Positions 10,501-17,687 of a stretch of 30,101 nucleotides of DNA are shown piece by piece (within the stretch, counting starts at the first letter, position 1; each line of letters opens with the position of its first letter). The notes beneath the pieces were generated by a model. The model was not told where the DNA came from. It ran no database searches and saw only the letters and a program-made list of their open reading frames with translations. Where the stretch lies: NCBI GenBank assembly GCA_002284615.2, contig MU069813.1, positions 36,444 through 66,544 on the forward strand, given 5' to 3'. Both the position numbers and the translations under genes were made by a program. This stretch comes from Dunaliella salina (taxonomy: Eukaryota; Chlorophyta; Chlorophyceae; Chlamydomonadales; Dunaliellaceae).

Positions 10501-12550
10501 GTTGTATCATTGTGCGCTGCCTGTTGCCTGCATTTGACAATTCCTGGTGGCAAGACCCATTTTCGTTTGTTGCTTGCCTTACTGGTCAGTTGTAAGTAAC
10601 GGAATACAAATTTTTCCTCTGGCACTCACCTATTGCTTTAGCAGCTTTCAGGTGCTCCAAGAAGTTCCTAGACCCTCTGCCCCTACAGTGCTGCCTGAGC
10701 TCCCGGCGTTTTTTAAAGCTTCCACGTCAAAGTCTTCCATTGTGGTGATTAGGCAGAGCTCTCGGCTGATTCATGCCCTTTTGGCCTCCGTGCTTGAGCA
10801 AGGCCCCAAGAGATTCCGGCCGCATGCATAGGTCAAGAAATGCAGTGGCCTCTAAATGCCAGAACGATCGGGCAACATGCATCACTGCTCTGTTGGAAGA
10901 AATAGAGGCGCATTCACTCTCTGTTTCCTGAAAACAGTAACTGAAATGAGGGTCACGTCTTTCGTAATGGTCGGTGAATGCAGGTGGAAATTGGGGAGAA
11001 GTTGGTGGAGCACCCATCTTCTGGGCAGCTGATGGAGCTGGAGTGGGGAGAGGATGCAAAGGGACAGCCGTCTGTGCACCGATGCAATCCCTTGCCAATG
11101 GAGCAGCCACGGATCCAGGTACAAGAAGAGTCTCAATCACAGAGCTTGGAGTTGTATGACATGGTTGGAGGAGAGGTGTCATATTTAGGGCCAAACTGCC
11201 TTCTTGACGCAAACTAGGTGCCTTGAAAGGAGCACATACATAAATTTCTGAGCTCCGCCACATCCGAGCCTTGCTCCATCAGCGCTCAGTCTACCTGGTC
11301 CTTCGTTCTCTCACTCAAGCATAACCTAACCTTTGTTGTCTCCTTTCTCATGCACCCTTTGGCACTTGTCTTATCATACAGCACTTGTGCTGCTTCCTTG
11401 AAGCACTGTGCATCCATTGGTGTCCAAAGAGACTGATGGAGGTTGCAAGCTTGTAATGGGATTAAAGCCTTTAGCCATAAAGTTTGGCTGCTCAGCTCTC
11501 TTTTGAACCGAAACTAAAATGAGATTTACAAAATGAGCTTCGCGACGTGCTTGGCAAAATTGTCAGAACCGGTTTCGAGTGCCAAAGTCCGCTCACTGTC
11601 ATCTGGGATGTGCTGATACCTTGAGATGATTTTTTTCTGATGACACTTATCTTCTGGACCTGTGGACCAGCTGACACTCCCTCTCATTTTTGGGGGGCGG
11701 ATATCATAGACTTCGTGGCTCACCACACCACATATGATGCTCTCTTGGAAATGCATACAGAAATATTCATGCTGAAGGTCTGGCTCTTGTTGGAAAGGAT
11801 TTTTGCCACCTCAATTACTCCTTAAAACAGATTTTTTGTCAGATTGAGATGGGATTAGGAGTCTCATTAATCACTTGCTTACATCATGGTGAGCTGCATG
11901 AAAGTTATATGCTCTAATCCTTGGATTGTGGGCAGGATTTGGAGGTCTAATGCTAGAACAGGAGCAAAGGGGTATGGGTGGGGCGCAGCCCCCCCCTGCG
12001 TTGTCCATTTCAGTTCAATTTACATGATGGTAAGTAGCAAACTTCATGAATTCAGGTGCAATGGTATCCCTAGCAAGGGAAGCACAGGCCAAGGGAAGCA
12101 CAAGCCGGAAGAAGACATGAGACTCCCAGCTTGCCAACTCTGTAACTCCTTTGCCTGTGGGCTCGGCCCCACTACATCTGCAAGTTGCATCCCCACATCC
12201 TTGCCCACAGGAACAGGGAGTTGGCAAGGGGTTTAGGATCCCTGCGTGATTCATTCAATGAACCTGATGATTGGGTCTTTTCTTCAGGAGCAAACCCCAT
12301 GAATTGAGGTGAATTAGTATCTATAGCAGGAAAAGCACCAGCTCCGCCCCCTTTTGGAAAGCGTTAGTCTCCGGCAAGATTCAGAAAATCATGCAAAACC
12401 CACACCTGTTCCCCAGTATTTCCCAGCGCTGGAAACATTGAGGAAGCACCTGAGATTGGGTTTTCGTGGCCCGCACAGGCAAATGCAAGCTTCTTGTGAG
12501 CAAGCGCGCCCACAAAAGCCTGTGTGGAACAGTCTCCACCGACACCCAGT

Positions 12551-12616
<66 letters not shown>

Positions 12617-12948
12617 CAGTAAGGCATCAACCTGAACAATTCCGGGAGACACACTGAGGCATCTTTTGCAATCTTGCGTGCTGGTTCTTCCATGTTTCCC
12701 CAAGATGGATATCTTGCCCATTTGATCAGGTAGCAGGTGTCCATCCATGGCTCAATTATTACTCACTCCTTCGCAGACTTCATCCATGGCTCAACTCATT
12801 CCTTGTTCCTTTGCAGGGTCCCCTCTTGGGACGAGGGAAGGGCGGCCAAGCCCTGGCAGAAAGCAGAAACAGCACCTCCCCCTCTTTGAGCCTTGACAGT
12901 CACACAGGCCTGCCAGTGGCGCCCCCAGTTCAACCCGTTGATGATCAG
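1295..12948 (+). CDS. ABCA-type ABC transporter, 3' part of a multi-exon gene
   Basis: This is the overall gene model; the exons are listed separately. Joining 1295-1438, 2793-2897 and 3633-3740 gives one frame that reads through ...INYL/VPRAREGSLVHFLEKLES.../EEVFLTIARYAAVEAAKSEG. ABCA transporters have this arrangement after a nucleotide-binding domain: a regulatory segment with LV..VPRA, F..LE...., and S.ASLEEVFL. Exons 5710-5841 and 9047-9139 then read NNTVVLPDGTVCL/VEAGQEQVHDAQGSPYDIIWSLDDQG, resembling the small post-NBD tail of algal and bacterial relatives. ABCA proteins couple ATP hydrolysis to lipid or other amphiphile transport across membranes; the substrate here cannot be told. 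The Walker A, signature and Walker B motifs must lie before the window. From 10169 on the protein is Pro/Ser-rich. The 3' end is uncertain: an in-frame TAG at 10829-10831 may end it, or exons 10984-11118 and 12817-12948 may extend it. Confidence 0.68.
1439..2792. other. Intron with GCATGC-rich dispersed repeats
   Basis: This intron separates the first two recognised exons. From about 1565 to 2110 a motif like GAGTACATGTATGGCATGCA followed by CT recurs roughly seven times at irregular spacing, often with GCATGC palindromes. Small open frames on both strands rich in Met, His, Ala and Cys are repeat by-products. No other gene is seen. Confidence 0.7.
2793..2897 (+). CDS. ABCA-type transporter exon
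   Basis: The acceptor is a T-run, CACTTTTTAG, and the donor is CCTTG/GTAGGT. The 35 codons are in phase 0 and read VPRAREGSLVHFLEKLES... to ..ITDIQLSLASL. The VPRA and FLEKLES elements followed by a LSLASL strand match the ABCA regulatory segment, where the usual text is ..VP.A....F..LF..LE.....I....S..TLEEVFL. It joins in frame to 3633, which supplies EEVFL. Confidence 0.75.
2898..3632. other. Intron with short degenerate repeats
   Basis: From about 3060 to 3300, units of roughly 33-40 bp built on ATGCAGCAGAAACATTTTGG followed by CTGAAAGTGG recur five to six times with interruptions. Otherwise I see no gene. The intron ends with the acceptor GCTTATGCAG before 3633. Confidence 0.6.
3633..3740 (+). 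CDS. ABCA-type transporter exon with EEVFL motif
   Basis: The acceptor is TTATGCAG and the donor is TTGAAG/GTGGGG. The 36 codons are in phase 0 and start EEVFLTIARYAAVEAAKSEG. The preceding exon ends SLASL, so the spliced text is SLASLEEVFLTIAR, the hallmark that ends the ABCA post-NBD regulatory segment. The following E-A-A-K-S-E-G resembles the helix seen in algal and bacterial homologues. This exon is the strongest anchor for the family call. Confidence 0.8.
3961..4043. repeat. (CA)n microsatellite
   Basis: A CA run with a few CG variants at its left end, ending about twelve bases before the target duplication of the hAT-type MITE. Open frames across it are artefacts. Confidence 0.97.
4056..4498. 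mobile_element. hAT-type MITE with 8-bp target duplication
   Basis: The element runs 4064-4490 (427 bp). Its left end begins CAGGGTTGGGTCATTCGCG and the right end, read in reverse complement, begins CAGGGTTGAGTTATTCGCG. The first 23 positions match except for four transitions. It is flanked on both sides by the identical octamer CAGGCGTG (4056-4063 and 4491-4498). CAGGG-type termini and 8-bp duplications are characteristic of the hAT superfamily. There is no coding capacity, so it is non-autonomous. Inside lies a short tandem of ACTGGGCCAG-like decamers (about 4329-4372). Confidence 0.88.
4526..4565. repeat. (CTG)n microsatellite
   Basis: About 13 CTG/TGC triplets directly downstream of the MITE insertion. 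It is read as poly-Leu or poly-Ser in non-biological frames. Confidence 0.95.
4566..5400 (+). repeat. A-poor T/G/C minisatellite with 71-bp higher-order period
   Basis: A long tract made of CTGTGC, CTCTGTG and CTGTGTC words with very little A on the + strand. From about 5157 the text GTGTCTGTGTCCTATGCTCT recurs at a spacing of about 71 bases three times (near 5157, 5228 and 5300) with few changes. A 280-codon open frame on the minus strand (His, Arg, Gln, Thr-rich) is produced by this repeat and is not a gene. Confidence 0.9.
5479..5720 (+). repeat. Duplicated splice-acceptor-like segments before the exon at 5710
   Basis: The segment TTCTGCGCTC..TGCCTTCGCAGG that forms the acceptor at 5709 has near copies at about 5470-5492 (TCTGCGCTCCATGCCTGCGCAGG) and about 5565-5589 (TCTGCCCTCTATGCCTATGCAGG). 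Each has pyrimidines followed by CAG/G, so the true acceptor has decoys just upstream. Confidence 0.6.
5710..5841 (+). CDS. Transporter exon, hydrophobic segment plus LPDGTV
   Basis: The acceptor is TGCCTTCGCAG and the donor is GCCTG/GTGAGT. The 44 codons are in phase 0. The first half is hydrophobic (LLGLFFPITIWGVCWW), which could be a membrane helix or a membrane-apposed segment. The second half reads GKEDLAGNNNTVVLPDGTVCL. That second half joins naturally to the next exon (VEAGQEQVHD...) to give a small beta-rich tail. An alternative acceptor inside (CCTGGCAG/GCAAC) would drop the hydrophobic part but change phase, so I prefer the longer form. The exon's 3' end is copied many times in the following intron. 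Confidence 0.6.
5790..6776 (+). repeat. Ten-copy array of an exon end with its splice donor
   Basis: Ten units of about 104-108 bp. Unit one is the 3' half of the exon itself. Each unit contains GGCCTGGCAGGCAACAACAA, then CACTGTGGTGCTGCCAGATG, GCACAGTCTGCCTG and GTGAGTGGCTACAC, followed by ATTAACAG/GTGCATGAAGAAG and GATGAACAACAGAG. A GT that would serve as donor is kept in most units; it is altered in the last (CCGGGGATTAG). Each also has an acceptor-like TTAACAG about 20 bases beyond the donor. Confidence 0.92.
7500..7583 (+). CDS. Possible small charged exon (doubtful)
   Basis: The 28 codons read RRQEHQEKQERSRKSFVQES then QITNQPLQ in phase 0, with a good donor (CAG/GTAGTG) but a weak acceptor (GGAAATTAG, poor pyrimidine tract). 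The composition looks like a charged coiled segment. Against it, the flanking exons 5710-5841 and 9047-9139 already join into a coherent tail without it. It could be alternative or chance. Confidence 0.3.
7975..8640 (+). repeat. CCTGTAA heptamer array with hairpin-bearing units
   Basis: Tandem CCTGTAA heptamers in runs of two to four, separated by CAAAGGGCGA to give units of about 24-38 bp, all within larger units that start CAGGAGCACATGCATCCC and continue CTTCAGGCTAGCAGTCAGTC, then GTTTTGACTGGAGGC. The larger unit occurs four to five times (near 8010, 8095, 8192 and 8340). CAGTCA and TGACTG in it are inverted repeats that could form a small hairpin. One N is present at 8536. Repeated GYRLQVT reading frames on the minus strand are artefacts. 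Confidence 0.92.
9047..9139 (+). CDS. ABCA-type transporter exon, C-terminal tail
   Basis: The acceptor is TTGCCTGTAG and the donor is GCGCAG/GTGAGA. The 31 codons are in phase 0 and read VEAGQEQVHDAQGSPYDIIW then SLDDQGLLRAQ. Joined to the LPDGTVCL of exon 5710-5841 this gives a compact strand-turn-strand tail (..DGT..VEAGQE.V....G..Y.I.WS.DDQG) of the kind found after the last NBD of algal and bacterial ABCA-like proteins. The family match of the tail is from memory and would need a search. Confidence 0.65.
9140..10168. other. Intron ending in an exon-derived tandem array
   Basis: From 9140 to about 9765 I see no gene. From 9766 the 88-bp array described separately runs into the acceptor at 10168. 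Confidence 0.5.
9766..10256 (+). repeat. Five-copy array of an acceptor plus exon start
   Basis: Units begin near 9770, 9856, 9992, 10079 and 10169. Each carries a variant of GATGTCAAGCCGGCCAGC followed by CGCTCCTG. The last unit is the exon start (DVKPASRLLPP). Earlier copies are preceded by variants of CACACAG or GTGTAG. Spacing is about 86-90 bp except for one 136-bp interval. Confidence 0.8.
10169..10345 (+). CDS. Transporter exon, Pro/Ser/Thr-rich tail
   Basis: The acceptor is CATACACAG and the donor is CATGGG/GTGGGT. The 59 codons are in phase 0. They start DVKPASRLLPPSVPTMPPAD and later read TLAEDGKATIQFPDTSRALHG. The composition is low-complexity and probably disordered. It is accepted because of the splice sites, the phase, and because its 5' end is the template-like unit of the upstream array. 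Confidence 0.5.
10652..10831 (+). CDS. Transporter exon, Pro-rich, ending at an in-frame TAG
   Basis: The acceptor is TAGCAGCTTTCAG. Phase 0 gives VLQEVPRPSAPTVLPELPAF and later IRQSSRLIHALLASVLEQGP KRFRPHA, then TAG at 10829-10831. The stop is followed immediately by GTCAAG, a donor-like hexamer. So this is either the true last exon, or an exon in which an internal donor is used to reach 10984. No better phase-0 donor stands out inside it. Confidence 0.5.
   Translation: MLQEVPRPSAPTVLPELPAFFKASTSKSSIVVIRQSSRLIHALLASVLEQGPKRFRPHA
10984..11118 (+). CDS. Possible downstream exon of the transporter
   Basis: The acceptor is GTGAATGCAG and the donor is ATCCAG/GTACAA. The 45 codons are in phase 0 and read VEIGEKLVEHPSSGQLMELE then WGEDAKGQ.., ending ..PLPMEQPRIQ. 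It is acidic and hydrophilic with coding-like codon use. How it connects to 10652 is unclear because of the TAG there; alternative splicing is one answer. Confidence 0.5.
11119..12816. other. Probable intron, no gene seen
   Basis: Only a (CA)n run at 12552-12615 and a degenerate duplication (GCAAACTTCATGAATTCAGG near 12038; GCAAACCCCATGAATTGAGG near 12291) are evident. No convincing coding segment is visible on either strand. Confidence 0.5.
12552..12615. repeat. (CA)n microsatellite
   Basis: A pure CA run of about 64 bases inside a probable intron. Confidence 0.97.
12817..12948 (+). CDS. Possible downstream exon, Ser/Pro-rich
   Basis: The acceptor is GTTCCTTTGCAG and the donor is GATCAG/GTGGGT. 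The 44 codons are in phase 0 and read GPLLGRGKGGQALAESRNST and later SHTGLPVAPPVQPVDDQ. A degenerate copy of its second half (TTGGGCCTTGACTGGCACGC then AGGCTTGCCAATAACCCTCC) follows in the intron at about 12980-13032, repeating the pattern of exon-derived intronic copies seen elsewhere in this gene. Confidence 0.5.
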
Positions 12949-13337
12949 GTGGGTTTTGGTGAAGTGGTAGATCCTTCTTTCTTGGGCCTTGACTGGCACG
13001 CAGGCTTGCCAATAACCCTCCCAGTCCCACCTTTTTGGGGGGAATGGGTCACAAGGGTTTACAATGTGTGGTCTACAGCCCAAGACCCTGGCTGATCGGC
13101 AATATTGCAACTAGGGATCAGCGTTGGCCTATACAGCGCTTTATGGCGCTATACAACTTTGGAATACAGCGCGTGGTAAAATTAAAACAGAAAACCGTGA
13201 TCGGCACGTCTGTGCTCGACTCTGTGTTGCAACACCCAGTCAAACAAACAGTTGGCCAAAATCTTTGAATATTGGTGTGCATATATGTGACAAGGAAAGC
13301 CGCTTGGAAGAGGCCTGGACTCGGAGGAGAAGCACAC

Positions 13338-13338
13338 A

Positions 13339-13390
<52 letters not shown>
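13338..13390. repeat. (CA)n microsatellite at left gap edge
   Basis: A CA run that enters the assembly gap, probably the cause of the gap. Confidence 0.95.
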
Positions 13391-14290
13391 NNNNNNNNNN
13401 NNNNNNNNNNNNNNNNNNNNNNNNNNNNNNNNNNNNNNNNNNNNNNNNNNNNNNNNNNNNNNNNNNNNNNNNNNNNNNNNNNNNNNNNNNNNNNNNNNNN
13501 NNNNNNNNNNNNNNNNNNNNNNNNNNNNNNNNNNNNNNNNNNNNNNNNNNNNNNNNNNNNNNNNNNNNNNNNNNNNNNNNNNNNNNNNNNNNNNNNNNNN
13601 NNNNNNNNNNNNNNNNNNNNNNNNNNNNNNNNNNNNNNNNNNNNNNNNNNNNNNNNNNNNNNNNNNNNNNNNNNNNNNNNNNNNNNNNNNNNNNNNNNNN
13701 NNNNNNNNNNNNNNNNNNNNNNNNNNNNNNNNNNNNNNNNNNNNNNNNNNNNNNNNNNNNNNNNNNNNNNNNNNNNNNNNNNNNNNNNNNNNNNNNNNNN
13801 NNNNNNNNNNNNNNNNNNNNNNNNNNNNNNNNNNNNNNNNNNNNNNNNNNNNNNNNNNNNNNNNNNNNNNNNNNNNNNNNNNNNNNNNNNNNNNNNNNNN
13901 NNNNNNNNNNNNNNNNNNNNNNNNNNNNNNNNNNNNNNNNNNNNNNNNNNNNNNNNNNNNNNNNNNNNNNNNNNNNNNNNNNNNNNNNNNNNNNNNNNNN
14001 NNNNNNNNNNNNNNNNNNNNNNNNNNNNNNNNNNNNNNNNNNNNNNNNNNNNNNNNNNNNNNNNNNNNNNNNNNNNNNNNNNNNNNNNNNNNNNNNNNNN
14101 NNNNNNNNNNNNNNNNNNNNNNNNNNNNNNNNNNNNNNNNNNNNNNNNNNNNNNNNNNNNNNNNNNNNNNNNNNNNNNNNNNNNNNNNNNNNNNNNNNNN
14201 NNNNNNNNNNNNNNNNNNNNNNNNNNNNNNNNNNNNNNNNNNNNNNNNNNNNNNNNNNNNNNNNNNNNNNNNNNNNNNNNNNNNNNNNNN
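13391..14290. other. Assembly gap (900 N)
   Basis: An unbroken run of N, flanked on both sides by (CA)n. Its size may be an estimate. All long open frames crossing it are meaningless. Confidence 1.
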
Positions 14291-14380
<90 letters not shown>

Positions 14381-14384
14381 CACA
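14291..14384. repeat. (CA)n microsatellite at right gap edge
   Basis: A CA run leaving the gap; it may be the same repeat tract as on the left edge. Confidence 0.95.
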
Positions 14385-14719
14385 TTCATAAGTGTCTTGT
14401 CTGCCAATGGGAAAGGCCTTTGCATGAAAGAGGAAAGTAGCCCTTGGCACATCTGCAGGGCAGTCCCTTGCGTGAGCAGATATAGCGCTATTTTTGGGCT
14501 AAATAACGCCCAGAGCTCGGCAGAATTAATTTCTAACTTTCACATTTTGCGAGAAGGCATTGTGCACCCTGCTCCACCAATATGCCGAGCCTGATGCCAA
14601 AAATTTGATTGGTGACGGGGGGTTCTGGTGATCTATAGCATTTTGATATAGCGCTATATCGCTATATAGTGCTATAGGGCTGGTTCATATAGCGCTGTAC
14701 GCTGATCCCCAATTGCAAC

Positions 14720-16029
14720 TTTCAATGGTACATTGCAAGCTTCGGTGATGATGATGTGCTGCAAGTTTCAAGATTGTTCTCTACAGGCAATACTGCAAAG
14801 ATGCTGGAGACGCAACCATTAGACAGTGGCATGCTAACCTGAATGGGCTCATTTCATAATTAAACTCTACATATTATATTATTTATTATCCCTCATTAAC
14901 TCGTAGATCCGTAATGCAATAAGTACGATTAAGTAAACCTGCATGTTGCTTCAATTTTAAAACTTTCCGTTACTGTGTAGTTCACTATCACTCACAACCA
15001 TCATTTTTCTATTCTTTAGCGTCTTTACATGGTTTGTATAGGTTAAGTTGTCTCGCGTTGTTACTCACCTTCATAATCATTTTAGGTATAGACCTTGCGT
15101 CTGTCCGTTTATTGTTGCATGCTTACGGAGCATCACCAGCCAACAAGGAGGCCCTGTATAAGCCCGGTGTTGTGCTTATGTCGTCAAGCAGGTTCCCTAT
15201 GTCTCCACAACGTGTTTGTTGGAGCTCCTTGCTCACAAGTGCAAGAGGGGACAAGAAACTGATTGAGTCATACCAGAAGATTGTTGTTTTGTAGGCAGTG
15301 AGTGGCTAGTGTGGTGCCTCCTTATTGCTGCCCTGCCTTGATGCCTGGCCCACTTAAATGCCTCTGGCACTCATTGTCTAATGAATTCTTCCTTCTCCAG
15401 CTGGTTTGAAGGGCTTATCTTTCTGCTGCTAGGAAAAAGTTGAAGCCTGTATGAATAATCTTCGTGCATGTCACACACAATTTATTACTGTATGTATGTA
15501 CAAATATTTGCAAACACAAAAATGAAGAAGTCCTGCTTATTCCCTTGGAGAGCATGCTTTCAGCCCTGTCTGTTGAATTCCTCCTTCTCCAGCTGCTTTG
15601 TCCTTTTGAGAGCCACTTGCCGCCCTGTCTTGACACCAGGCCCACTCAGCTTGCTCTCTGCCCTCACTATGTTACGAAACGGGTCTCAGGCTTCTGCTGC
15701 TCCTCATGTCTGCCTGCCATGTAAGGAGGTCTTCCACACGTAGTGGGAAAGAATTAAGTGTGGTTGTACACGTGTACCATGCACTGCAGTATGCTGCTGG
15801 AATGTCTGGCATTGACTTCAAATGGAGAGCTTGGTGACTCTCTGCAATCTTTGATGCATGCTGCACAGGCCTCACATTTGATGCAAGGGCCTCACTGCAT
15901 GCTCAGGCTTCCAATGCCTTCCCTGAAGCTTGGGAGTTTTCACTTCCCTACGTTTGCTGCAAGGCGCACATGCCTGGTCTCTTTCCTCCTAGGGGCTGCC
16001 TGCTTAAAGCCTGAGGCTACATACTTACT
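14720..16029. other. Probable intron, no gene seen
   Basis: AT-rich at 14850-15030. A segment with GAATTCTTCCTTCTCCAGCT near 15380 recurs as GAATTCCTCCTTCTCCAGCT near 15573, again an acceptor-like duplication. No convincing exon is seen. Confidence 0.45.
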
Positions 16030-16372
16030 CATGCTTGCTTTCAGAAGCACATGCTGTTACTTACGTCAGAAGCACATGCTGTTACTAATGTTTGCTTTCA
16101 GAAGCAAATGCTGTTACTTATGTTTACTTTCAGAAGCACATGCTGTTACTTATGTTTGCTTTCAGAAGCACATGCTGTTACTTATGTTTGCTTTCAGAAG
16201 CACATGCTGTTACTTATGTTTGCTTTCAGAAGCACATGCTTTTACTTACGTCAGAAGCACATGCTCTTACTTATGTTTGCTTTCAGGAGCATATGCTGTT
16301 ACTTACTTATGTTTGCTTTCAGAAGCACATGCTTACACTTATGTTTGCTTTCAGAAGCACATGCGGTCCTTG
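16030..16372 (+). repeat. 32-bp minisatellite with TTTCAG in each unit
   Basis: About eleven units, mostly 32 bp, of TGTTACTTATGTTTGCTTTC followed by AGAAGCACATGC, two of them shortened. All three forward frames stay open because the unit has no stop in any frame, giving spurious CYLCLLSEAHAVTY-type peptides. Confidence 0.93.
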
Positions 16373-16440
16373 TCCTCTTTCATCTGAGGAGCTGCCCCAC
16401 AAGAGCCTGACAGTGCTCCCTCCCTTCTGTCTGCTTCCAG

Positions 16441-16527
16441 GCGCGCACCTCGTCTTTGTCCTCGAACCTCCCAGGGGTTGTTCCCCGCGGCCATGGGGCT
16501 TCGACTTCCAATGCAGGACAAGGGTGA
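16441..16527 (+). CDS. Possible terminal exon (tentative)
   Basis: The acceptor is TCTGCTTCCAG. Phase 0 gives ARTSSLSSNLPGVVPRGHGA then STSNAGQG and TGA at 16525-16527. The same frame beyond the stop reads on through EAVQQPQVQQQAAQDSVVMW, a Gln-rich segment, to a second TGA near 16603. Low-complexity Ser/Gly/Pro text matches the preceding tail exons, but no homology supports it. Confidence 0.28.
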   Translation, partial: ARTSSLSSNLPGVVPRGHGASTSNAGQG

Positions 16528-17687
16528 AGCTGCCAGCCCGAAGCAGTGCAGCAGCCACAAGTGCAGCAGCAGGCTGCTCAAGACTCGGTGGTTATGTGGT
16601 TGTGAGGCAGCTGGCGACACAGTATGGCAAAAGGTGGAAAAGCAGCATGCCCGAAGCACAGCATGGCGGTCGGCAAAGGAGTTGGAAAACCAACCAGCTG
16701 AATGTCAAGGTTGGCTAGTGGTGGGCTCCCTAACTAGCTTGCTAGTAAAGGAACACTAAAAAATGCATACTTCCTGCTCTGGTGTGCACAATTTCTCCTT
16801 TTCAAGGCTGGCGTACCTCCTTCCGAGCTGTGCCGTTCGCCTGCTGATGCCGCCGGACTGGTCAGTTGTGTATTAGTGNGNGNGGGGGGGGGGGGGGGGG
16901 GGGGGGGGGTCGCACGCCTTTTCCTGTGTTTCGATGCACCCTACCCAAGTGTGTAACCAGTGCCAAGTGTTAGATTTCAGGACTTCCTTTTTGATCCACT
17001 GAGTTTGCTTTTCTGTGGCTGATGCTTGTGATAGCTGCAATGGCCTAGCTTGCATGCGGACCAGTGTGTGCTACTTCTACACGTGCTTGAGCGATCCTCA
17101 TCACTCGAAGCTGCTTTATTACTATTCTGATTGTGAATTGAGGACTTCCGTGAATTAAAGGTCGTGGACCAAGTGGAGCTGTGATTTTGTGTGAGCTTGA
17201 GGCTCAGTGACCAGCCTCACCATTTATTTGTTTACTCATGTATTTTTGGTCAGGGGTATGTGTACATTACTGTGAGAGCGTTATAATTTTGTATGTCTGC
17301 GTGTTTTTTCCTCTTATCCTGTAACTAATAACCATTTTTGATCCAAGCGCCGTGGTATGGGATTGCTTCTTCCTTTCGTTATGTGTGCATTAAAGTTTGT
17401 CAATGTGAGCTTCATTTCTTTCTCTTTGCGAGGTAATTGCACTTAGTTTCAAAGGCACACGAGGCTGTCTCTGCGAAGTTTTGTGGCAGACATGCTTGGG
17501 AAGGAACGCGTGAGAGTGGTCCACAGCGACCAGCTGAAAAAAAATTGGAAGGATGTCCGTCAAATGTCATATTGTGGAACAACGCTTGAGATTGCCCTTT
17601 CATTTTTTTAATCATGGTTTTGTGTGAAGGAGGCTTGCAATTGAAGATCCAAAGAAGAAAGTGCTCAATTCCAGCTTGGAGGTTAAA
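16528..17687. other. Possible 3' flank of the transporter gene, poly-G tract
   Basis: A poly-G run of about 30 bases at 16879-16909 begins NGNG. A TGTAA, the usual chlorophyte polyadenylation word, occurs at 17320-17324 in a T-rich context. No gene is recognised. Confidence 0.35.
17320..17324 (+). promoter_or_regulatory. Candidate TGTAA polyadenylation signal
   Basis: TGTAA is the usual poly(A) signal of chlorophyte algae. This copy lies downstream of the last tentative exon in T-rich sequence. The pentamer is short, occurs often by chance, and nothing else supports it. Confidence 0.2.

Larger units (their letters stand above)
13104..14719. mobile_element. hAT-like element with 8-bp target duplication, spanning a gap
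   Basis: The left end starts TAGGGATCAGCGTTGG at 13112. The right end at 14711, in reverse complement, starts TGGGGATCAGCGTACAGCGC. The direct octamer ATTGCAAC flanks both ends (13104-13111 and 14712-14719). Subterminal regions on both sides are full of AGCGCTATA/TATAGCGCTATA words, as expected of transposase-binding repeats. The interior holds (CA)n on each side of 900 Ns, so its true length and any transposase gene are unknown. Confidence 0.82.

Noticed and set aside
13118..14594. Very long open frames on both strands crossing the gap
   Set aside because: They consist mostly of X from the 900 N and of Thr-His or Val-Cys from (CA)n.
16051..16718. Overlapping open frames of about 120-209 codons with Ala-His-Cys-Leu repeats
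   Set aside because: The 32-bp repeat has no stop in any forward frame, so all three frames are open.
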